Assembly (NCBI GenBank): GCA_946612185.1
Contig: CAMOEP010000173.1
Coordinates: 1-5,551 of the forward strand
Source of the DNA: an uncultured Ruminococcus sp.
GTDB lineage: Bacteria > Bacillota > Clostridia > Oscillospirales > Ruminococcaceae
Reading direction: 5' to 3'
DNA length: 5,551 nucleotides
This document shows, in pieces, positions 1 through 5,019 of this stretch. Numbering within the stretch: position 1 is the stretch's first letter; the number at the start of each line of letters is the position of its first letter. The notes under the pieces were generated by a model that saw only the letters and a program-made list of their open reading frames with translations, did not search any database and was not told the DNA's origin. The position numbers and the translations under genes are program-made.

Positions 1-1
1 T

Positions 2-547
2 GCGTATTCCGAAGCACGCAGAGCCTTTCTGCGGTCATGGCTCGGTCTTGACAGGCTGAAGCCGGCAGAATCAGGAGATGGATGCAGATACGGCAAATCG
101 CTCTTTTCTGATGAGCAGATCGCCCTCTGGGATATGACAGACTACCCTGAATGGAGTGCAGCACTTATTTCTGAATTGGCTAATGAATCGAAAGCAGCAA
201 ACGAACTGCGGGATATCCTGAAGCCGACCAATACCCCGAAACTTTACTTCTCAACAATGTATACCAGCGCAGATGATATCCGTGAATATATGGAATTCCA
301 GAAAGCGGATTACGAAGCGTCCGGAGTGGAATACCGTTTGAATATTGAAGCTGCGGCAAAAGCCGAGTGGAAGCGTGATGCCTGGTATTATCAGGATATT
401 TACGAAAATACACTGACACCGTTCCTGGAAAAGTGCGGAAACTACAAGCTCGTTCCTATCGGCGGCGACCACGGACTTTTCTTTGCACAGAAACCCGATA
501 TAGTGGCAGATACGATACTGGACTTCCTCGCTGAGACTACTGAATAA
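2..547 (+). CDS. Probable alpha/beta-hydrolase, C-terminal part (5' end outside window)
   Basis: The reading frame is open from base 2 to the TAA at 545-547, giving about 181 residues, and no start is needed inside the window, so the gene enters from the left. The ATG at 134 is an internal Met with no good ribosome binding site. The end of the protein reads KLVPIGGDHGLFF followed by a helix ending DTILDFLAE. This matches the last strand, catalytic-His loop and last helix of alpha/beta-hydrolase fold enzymes; the candidate His is encoded at 470-472. The nucleophile elbow (GxSxG) would lie upstream and cannot be seen. The earlier segment NTPKLYFSTMYTSADD could be the strand and loop bearing the acid residue. 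The charged, aromatic-rich stretch between the two is unusually long for that position and may be a cap insertion. Substrate unknown. No signal peptide can be judged. No clear terminator follows, so read-through into the regulator operon is possible. Confidence 0.6.
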   Translation, partial: AYSEARRAFLRSWLGLDRLKPAESGDGCRYGKSLFSDEQIALWDMTDYPEWSAALISELANESKAANELRDILKPTNTPKLYFSTMYTSADDIREYMEFQKADYEASGVEYRLNIEAAAKAEWKRDAWYYQDIYENTLTPFLEKCGNYKLVPIGGDHGLFFAQKPDIVADTILDFLAETTE

Positions 548-579
548 GAACTTGCCTAAATTCTGTTGCCCTGCGTTAT

Positions 580-636
580 TCCTGCCGTCCGCTTGCATTT
601 ACATTGGTTTCATGCTATAATAATACCACGGCAGGA
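580..636. repeat. 9-bp inverted repeat flanking the promoter
   Basis: TCCTGCCGT at 580-588 is the exact reverse complement of ACGGCAGGA at 628-636, with centres 48 bp apart. The left arm lies just upstream of the -35 box. The right arm covers the predicted transcription start and the first half of the ribosome binding site. It could be a paired operator for the downstream regulator. Alternatively, in RNA reading through from the hydrolase gene, it could be a stem that hides the ribosome binding site. A chance match of this length within about 100 bp is not negligible, so function is uncertain. Confidence 0.4.
593..621 (+). promoter_or_regulatory. Sigma-A-type promoter of the two-component operon
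   Basis: A -35 box TTGCAT (593-598) is followed after exactly 17 bp by TATAAT (616-621). The TG at 613-614 makes this an extended -10 (TGCTATAAT). Transcription would start near 628, leaving a leader of about 19 nt before the GTG at 647. This placement also argues against the upstream in-frame ATG at 566, which would lie before the promoter. Confidence 0.85.
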
Positions 637-638
637 GG
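633..638 (+). promoter_or_regulatory. Ribosome binding site fixing the GTG start of the response regulator
   Basis: A perfect AGGAGG lies 8 nt before the GTG at 647. It decides the start: translation from GTG gives an N-terminus MPKILLVEDDEQ, exactly where receiver domains of this family begin. The 27 extra residues from the ATG at 566 have no family resemblance and would be encoded partly by the promoter. Confidence 0.9.
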
Positions 639-646
639 TGAGCAAA

Positions 647-1321
647 GTGCCAAAGATATTACTGGTCGAGGACGATGAACAGCTTGCAAGATTTTTGATG
701 CGCTTTCTGAATTCCGAGGGCTATACAACAGACTACGCAAACGGGCAGAGAAATGCTCTGCAATTATTTGAAAAAAATGGATACGACTGCGTACTCCTCG
801 ATATTTCCCTGAAAGACGGCAACGGCTATTCGGTTTGTGCTGCGATCAAGGCACTGAATGATACCCCAGTCATTTTCATTACTGCATCGGCAGACGAAGC
901 CTGCACCGTAGCAGGATTTGAAATCGGTGCAGACGACTATATCGGCAAACCCTTCGGCACAAGGGAACTTCTTGCCCGTATGAAAAATGTCATGCGCAGG
1001 CATCAGAAAACCTCTCCGGTGCTGAAATGCGGCAGCGTGACCATCGACCCGATCAAGGGCATCGTGTACAAAAACGGCAGCGAACTTACCATGTCAGCAC
1101 TGGAATACCGCCTGCTGCTGGTATTCCTCTCCAATAAGAACCAGCTTCTTTCCCGTGACAGGCTTGCAGAGGAACTTTGGTCGCTGACAAAGGAATTTGT
1201 ATCGGATAACACCCTGAGCGTCTATATCCGCAGACTGCGTGAAAAAATTGAGGGCGACCCACAAAATCCGCAAATAATCATCACCGTGCGAGGCCTCGGC
1301 TATAAGGCGGTGGACGAATGA
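647..1321 (+). CDS. OmpR/PhoB-family response regulator
   Basis: This is a 224-aa cytoplasmic transcription factor of two-component signalling. Residues 1-120 form a receiver domain with the acidic pocket E8-D9-D10, phospho-acceptor D52 (VLLDISLKDG), switch Thr79 (FITAS) and Lys101 in the KPF motif. Residues 127-224 form a winged-helix DNA-binding domain: LTMSALEYRLL begins it, SRDRLAEELW and the recognition helix DNTLSVYIRRLREKI follow, and the wing hairpin IITVRGLGYK ends it. The length is normal and every key residue is present, so it should be active. The GTG start is set by AGGAGG at 633-638. Its stop overlaps the start of the kinase gene by ATGA, so the two are translationally coupled and are cognate partners. 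Target genes are not identifiable; the inverted repeat around its own promoter is a candidate autoregulatory site. It resembles the VanR-like branch, but that is too loose a match for a gene symbol. Confidence 0.95.
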   Translation: MPKILLVEDDEQLARFLMRFLNSEGYTTDYANGQRNALQLFEKNGYDCVLLDISLKDGNGYSVCAAIKALNDTPVIFITASADEACTVAGFEIGADDYIGKPFGTRELLARMKNVMRRHQKTSPVLKCGSVTIDPIKGIVYKNGSELTMSALEYRLLLVFLSNKNQLLSRDRLAEELWSLTKEFVSDNTLSVYIRRLREKIEGDPQNPQIIITVRGLGYKAVDE

Positions 1322-2307
1322 GAGACAAAAAGCGAAGGCTGATACACATTCTCCTGACCGCTGCTGTGGTGATCCCATGCCTGTTTTTCGATATTTCCGG
1401 TGCGGCAGCGGCGTTCGCTTCGTCTGCGGTTTTCTTCGTATTCTATGAACTGGTCTTTTCGCATAGGCGAAATAAGATCATGAAGGTGTGCGATGATATC
1501 GACCGTATCCTCAGAAGTGACGACTTCATCTCCTTTGATGAATACAAAGAGGGGGAACTGAGCGTCCTTTCAGCGGAAATTCACAAGATGACTATCCGCC
1601 TGCGTGAACAGAATTCAGAGCTGGACAGCGAAAAACAGTTCGCCAAAGAAGCACTGGAGGATATTTCACATCAGCTAAGAACTCCGCTGACATCTGTCAT
1701 GATGATACTCGGTCTGATGCGCTCCTCAGATCTGACTGAAAGGGAGCGTATGGAGTATCTGCGTGACCTGTACGAACTGCTTGCACGAATGAAATGGCTT
1801 ATCGAAACTATGCTGAGCCTTTCACGCATCGAGGCTGATGCGGTGAGATTCTTAAAGGAAACCGTTTTATGCCGTGAACTTATCAGGCAGTCTGTTGATA
1901 CAGTATCAGTAACAGCGGAACTGAAAGGCGTGGATATCCAGACGGAAATCACCGGAGAACCTGTTTTTATAGGCGATTTGCATTATACCTCCGAAGCAGT
2001 CGTGAATCTGCTGAAAAATGCGATCGAGCATACCCCCGAAGGCGGAATGGTAACTATCGCAGCAAAAAGCAGCAGCATTGCAACTGATATAACGATCACC
2101 GACACCGGCGAAGGTATCCCGGAAGCGGAACTGCCGCATATTTTCGAGCGCTTCTATCGTTCCTCTGAGTATACCAAAAACGGATTCGGTATCGGACTCG
2201 CTTTCGCCCAGAAGGTCATCATCGCACAGGACGGAAGCCTGAGAGCCTCAAATGTCAAGCCAAATGGTGCAGCGTTCACGCTCCATTTCTATAATACTAC
2301 AATATAA
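1318..2307 (+). CDS. Membrane sensor histidine kinase with very short extracytoplasmic loop
   Basis: This 329-aa protein is the partner of the preceding response regulator, with its ATG inside the regulator's last codons and a weak site (AAGGCGG, 1304-1310) before it. Two hydrophobic helices, about residues 9-24 and 29-47, are separated by only a few residues, so there is essentially no external sensor domain. A charged linker and likely coiled coil (about 48-112) leads to the HisKA domain with phospho-acceptor H118 in DISHQLRTPLTS. The HATPase domain follows, with N-box N234 (NLLKNAIEHT), G1 box D262 (DTGEGIP), F box IFERFYR and G2 box GFGIGLA (289-295). All catalytic motifs are intact. The architecture matches intramembrane-sensing kinases, many of which detect cell-envelope stress or rely on a partner membrane protein. 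Such pairs often sit next to an ABC transporter, but here the transcript ends right after the kinase. The signal is unknown. Confidence 0.94.
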   Translation: MRDKKRRLIHILLTAAVVIPCLFFDISGAAAAFASSAVFFVFYELVFSHRRNKIMKVCDDIDRILRSDDFISFDEYKEGELSVLSAEIHKMTIRLREQNSELDSEKQFAKEALEDISHQLRTPLTSVMMILGLMRSSDLTERERMEYLRDLYELLARMKWLIETMLSLSRIEADAVRFLKETVLCRELIRQSVDTVSVTAELKGVDIQTEITGEPVFIGDLHYTSEAVVNLLKNAIEHTPEGGMVTIAAKSSSIATDITITDTGEGIPEAELPHIFERFYRSSEYTKNGFGIGLAFAQKVIIAQDGSLRASNVKPNGAAFTLHFYNTTI

Positions 2308-2351
2308 AACAGGCAGATGTTCGGTTATCGAAGCATCTGCCTGTTGTTTTT
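2308..2351. terminator. Bidirectional intrinsic terminator between convergent operons
   Basis: A perfect 12-bp stem pairs 2308-2319 with 2334-2345 (core CAGGCAGATG / CATCTGCCTG). Four more pairs can extend it inward across the loop, with one bulged G at 2333. On the plus strand it ends in TTGTTTTT one base after the kinase stop codon. Read on the minus strand it is followed by TTTTATATT, so it also serves the SpoIID-like gene, which stops 12 bp away at 2363. Confidence 0.88.
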
Positions 2352-2362
2352 ATAGTTCTTTA

Positions 2363-4039
2363 TTACCACTGACCGCCGGAATAGCTTGTATCGTCATACC
2401 AGGTCTGCTGGCTGTAGTCGGTATAAGCGGTGGTGTCTGTCCAGGTCTGGGAGGTATCGCCGGAGTAGTCCGGTTCAGTCCAGGTCTGTTCAGTTCCAGT
2501 CTCAGTAGTGGGGTCTGTCCAGGTCTGATCGGGTTCAGTCCAGGTTTCAGTGGTAGGATCTGTCCATGTCTCAGTAGTCGGGTCAGTCAACGGCTCTGTA
2601 GTAGGATCAGTCCAAGTCTCGATAGTTTCCTCAGGTTCTTCGTACATTGCCTCCGGGTCGGTGGTGTGCTGCACGTTTCCGCCTGCGATAGTGGTGGGCT
2701 GGTTGTTGGAGTAGATTATAGCAGGAGTCTGCTCATAATCCGGGTCAACTACCTTAGGAGTAGAAGAACCGTCCGGTATCTCCTCGCCCTCCGGTCTGGG
2801 AGTATAGTAAACATTGAACTTCGATGACTTCAAACCGATAGCCAGCTTGAACTCATATCCCTTGACAGTGCGCTGATTGTCGATATTAACGTAGGTAACA
2901 TAGCCTGTCTCGTCGGAATATGTAGGCTGGATCCACTTGTCCGGGTCATCTGAAAGCTTTATGCCGTAAGCGTCCTCGATCATGTTCCTGAGCTGGAAGT
3001 CGTCGATATAGGTAACTGTACCGTAGTGTGGGTCATAAGCCGCATCATAGTCGCTTGATACGCTTCTGAGGTACGGGGGATTTGACCAGAACACCTCGTT
3101 GCAGTTAGCAGTAACGCCGCCGCTTGAAGCGGAGAACATGGTAAGTGCGAAATCGTCATCGTAGTAAAGTGCCTGACCGAGAACCTCCTCACAGGCATCA
3201 ACTACTACCTGCGGCGGATAGGGTTTGCATCTCAGGTCACTTGAATCGTTGCCATTGTACTTGCAGTAGGTATATACCGCAACAGCCTGAGCCTTGATAG
3301 CCTCATAGCTCATTGATGAGCCGACCTCGTTGTACACGATCTGGGAGACCATGCTCAGAACGTCGCCCTCAACACCGGCAACAGTGATAGTTTCGTCCTC
3401 AGCCGTACCTGTATTCATAAGGTAGGTATCGGGGTAGTAGTGGAAAAGAATATCCTGATAAGTCCAGCCACTGTACTGGGCGTAGAAATTAGCACCATTC
3501 TGGCTCATTCCGACACCGTGACCCCAGCCGTATGTAACGATAGCGAACTGACCGGGCTTTGCGTCTATCTCCGGTTCACTTTCAAACCAGGGGATATCGC
3601 CCACATAGCCGCCGGTCACATCAAGTTCAACGGGGGTAGGCTCTGTGGTCTTCTTGGTACTTTTCCCTGACTTGACAACGGTCTTGCCGTCCTTTGTGGA
3701 TTCAGGGGAGACTTCATAGCTTACAAGCGACAGACTGTCGTCATACTCGTCAAGCTCTGCCTTGTACCACTCTATCTCCTTTTCCTCTGCTTGTTCCTCC
3801 TCAGCAGGTGCAGTAGTTTCTTCCTGGGCATCTGATGTGGTATCAGCTTCGGAAGCATCTTCTGCATCTGCCTCAGCAGCAGTGGTAGTCTCTGCCTGAG
3901 TTTCAGTGGTGGAAGTAGTAGTTACCTCGCTGGCAGATGTTGTTTCAGCAGCGGCAGCGCCGGTTGCGGGAGTGCCGCAGAGCATCATAACTCCTGCAAG
4001 CACTGCCGCTGCTTTCTTGAACGGGTTTTCAGTATTCAT
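2363..4039 (-). CDS. Secreted SpoIID/LytB-domain protein (permuted) with Trp/Thr repeat tail
   Basis: This is a 558-aa exported protein. Residues 1-31 are a signal peptide (FKK, then a hydrophobic core ending GAAAA). The Cys21 context does not fit a lipobox. Residues 32-90 are Thr/Glu/Ala-rich and acidic, a likely wall-spanning linker. About 162-415 is a SpoIID/LytB domain, whose characterised members are lytic transglycosylases acting on peptidoglycan strands stripped of peptides. Visible motifs are GWGHGVGMSQNGAN (171-184), likely catalytic E238 in IVYNEVG, EAIKAQAVAVYTY (246-258), SASSGG (303-308) and PPYLRSV (321-327). The order is reversed from ordinary SpoIID, where GHGVGMSQ comes last. 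Cysteines lie at 259, 271, 283 and 313. A Pro/Asp/Glu linker leads to a tail (475-558) of degenerate TWTDPTTE repeats; there is no LPxTG-type sorting signal. Start supported by GGAG 7 nt upstream. It is last in an operon with two sortases, 44 bp after the nearer one, and ends at the shared terminator. A housekeeping sporulation role is unlikely given the tail and context. Confidence 0.88.
   Translation of the reverse strand: MNTENPFKKAAAVLAGVMMLCGTPATGAAAAETTSASEVTTTSTTETQAETTTAAEADAEDASEADTTSDAQEETTAPAEEEQAEEKEIEWYKAELDEYDDSLSLVSYEVSPESTKDGKTVVKSGKSTKKTTEPTPVELDVTGGYVGDIPWFESEPEIDAKPGQFAIVTYGWGHGVGMSQNGANFYAQYSGWTYQDILFHYYPDTYLMNTGTAEDETITVAGVEGDVLSMVSQIVYNEVGSSMSYEAIKAQAVAVYTYCKYNGNDSSDLRCKPYPPQVVVDACEEVLGQALYYDDDFALTMFSASSGGVTANCNEVFWSNPPYLRSVSSDYDAAYDPHYGTVTYIDDFQLRNMIEDAYGIKLSDDPDKWIQPTYSDETGYVTYVNIDNQRTVKGYEFKLAIGLKSSKFNVYYTPRPEGEEIPDGSSTPKVVDPDYEQTPAIIYSNNQPTTIAGGNVQHTTDPEAMYEEPEETIETWTDPTTEPLTDPTTETWTDPTTETWTEPDQTWTDPTTETGTEQTWTEPDYSGDTSQTWTDTTAYTDYSQQTWYDDTSYSGGQW
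2366..2617 (-). repeat. Degenerate ~24-bp coding repeats (TWTDPTTE octapeptides)
   Basis: These repeats encode residues 475-558 of the SpoIID-like protein. Eight-residue units TWTDPTTE (475-482), PLTDPTTE (483-490), TWTDPTTE (491-498) and TWTDPTTE (506-513) are interrupted by shorter units TWTEPDQ and TGTEQ. Three longer Tyr/Ser-containing units then begin at 519, 532 and 546. Trp recurs at 476, 492, 500, 507, 520, 533, 547 and 558. The copies differ mostly by synonymous or conservative changes (for example TCT/TCA and TGT/AGT variation on the plus strand), suggesting they are old and kept at protein level rather than freshly slipped. Confidence 0.85.
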
Positions 4040-4046
4040 AGTTTAA

Positions 4047-4050
4047 CTCC
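4047..4050 (-). promoter_or_regulatory. Ribosome binding site of the SpoIID-like gene
   Basis: On the minus strand TTGGAG precedes the ATG at 4039 by 7 nt, within the 44-bp gap after the sortase stop. A second GGAGC lies at 4061-4065 and can pair with GCTCC (4075-4079 read on the minus strand) in a weak 5-bp hairpin. No promoter-like pair is evident in the gap, so the gene is probably co-transcribed with the sortases. Confidence 0.7.
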
Positions 4051-4083
4051 AATAGTTTTCGCTCCAAAAAGTCAGGAGCAATA

Positions 4084-5019
4084 TCATGTTGTACCCTCCG
4101 CCTTGGTGTCAGCCTCGGTAGCGGGTTCGTGTGCTTTGATGTATTCCTCTGTGCGCTGGATAGTGGACATATCGCCGGCGACTTCGCCCTCACGCAGTCT
4201 TCTGCCGACTACGATGAATCGTGAGTTATCCTCGTCAGCATAGCAGGTGGAAAGGGTCAGCAGCTTATCGCCGTACTTTACATCAACGCCTGTATCAAAA
4301 AGCTGTTTTGCGTGCATATTGTCGATGTAGTAGTTGAAGTCCTCCTCGTTATCCAGTTCCTCCATATCCCAGTATATGAAATCTGAGTACCAGTTTCCGC
4401 CGGTAATGAAGAATCCGCAGAGAACGTAATCATAGTCTCTGTAATTTGAACTAAGCTCCACGAAAGGTGCTTGTTCAAAGAAGCTGTAGTCCTGGCGGTA
4501 TCTTCTCAGCGAGCCAAACATGGTATTATTCGCCATATTATGCCCGTAGATGATAATATTCTCTGACTGCTGTTCTTCATTGCTTCCGAACTCGTCACGG
4601 TAGTCGCAGAAAAGAGAGCCGCAGCGCAGATAGCTTCCGTCAAGATCGTGGTCGAGGTAGTAGGAATTGACTTCATAAGCATTACCGCCGTAGTAGGTAT
4701 TCCCGGCAGGCACCGCACCCGGATCACGCATGAACGGGTAGTCCACCTGAGTTCCCTCGATCTTTATCCAGCCCACAACGTCCTTATTTTGTTTAAGGAG
4801 CATTTTTGCACGCTCAGTCATACCGCTTCCGGAAGGAACGTAGTCATAAAGAGGGAGCGTAGTAACTTCCTCAGTAGTCGTTTCCGGCTGGGTAGTTGTT
4901 ATCACAGGCGGTGCAGGCTCTTCCTCATCGTGTGGTCTGAGAGTAAGGGTAAGTGTCACCAGACCTGCTGCAACAGCAAGTGTGCATACGGCAGAGATGA
5001 TTTTGGTTTTGTTATTCAT
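4084..5019 (-). CDS. Class B sortase (complete)
   Basis: This is a 311-aa membrane-anchored cysteine transpeptidase of the sortase family. It would cleave a sorting motif on secreted proteins and join them to the peptidoglycan or to another protein. A basic N-terminus (MNNKTK) is followed by one membrane helix (about 7-27), giving a cytoplasm-in, catalytic-domain-out topology. A Pro/Thr/Glu-rich linker (about 31-60) follows. The catalytic domain has NKDVVGWIKIEGT, YYLDHDLDG, His160 in IIIYGHNM, Cys259 in LTLSTC and Arg267 in SRFIVVGRR; the long helix-rich insert between His and Cys and the GHNM context are class B traits. The ATG at 5019 is chosen because GAGGA lies 5 nt upstream and the membrane helix then falls at the N-terminus; the longer frame to 5169 runs inside the neighbouring sortase gene. 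It overlaps that gene by 8 bp, so the pair is translationally coupled. Its substrate is unknown; no LPxTG/NPxTN-type substrate is encoded in the window. Confidence 0.93.
   Translation of the reverse strand: MNNKTKIISAVCTLAVAAGLVTLTLTLRPHDEEEPAPPVITTTQPETTTEEVTTLPLYDYVPSGSGMTERAKMLLKQNKDVVGWIKIEGTQVDYPFMRDPGAVPAGNTYYGGNAYEVNSYYLDHDLDGSYLRCGSLFCDYRDEFGSNEEQQSENIIIYGHNMANNTMFGSLRRYRQDYSFFEQAPFVELSSNYRDYDYVLCGFFITGGNWYSDFIYWDMEELDNEEDFNYYIDNMHAKQLFDTGVDVKYGDKLLTLSTCYADEDNSRFIVVGRRLREGEVAGDMSTIQRTEEYIKAHEPATEADTKAEGTT

Noticed and set aside
566..646. Upstream ATG extension of the response regulator
   Set aside because: It lies before the predicted promoter and the AGGAGG site, and adds residues unlike any receiver-domain N-terminus; GTG at 647 fits instead.
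2366..2617. Regular ~24-bp repeats that might be taken for a CRISPR or minisatellite array
   Set aside because: They are in-frame octapeptide coding repeats, degenerate, directly contiguous with no unique spacers, and lie inside a well-supported gene.
2252..2827. 191-codon open frame on the plus strand opposite the SpoIID-like gene's 3' part
   Set aside because: It is the antisense shadow of the repetitive tail; its Gly/Ser/Leu-Cys pattern mirrors the repeats, it starts inside the kinase gene, and it runs through the terminator hairpin.
3970..4039. Lipoprotein signal (Cys21) in the SpoIID-like protein
   Set aside because: The residues before the Cys are Met-Met-Leu, with Leu at -1 instead of a small residue, and the hydrophobic stretch continues to a normal AAA-type cleavage region.
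4061..4079. Possible hairpin/terminator between the sortase and SpoIID-like genes
   Set aside because: The stem is only 5 bp with a 9-nt loop, and the T-run is in the loop rather than after the stem, so it is unlikely to terminate transcription.
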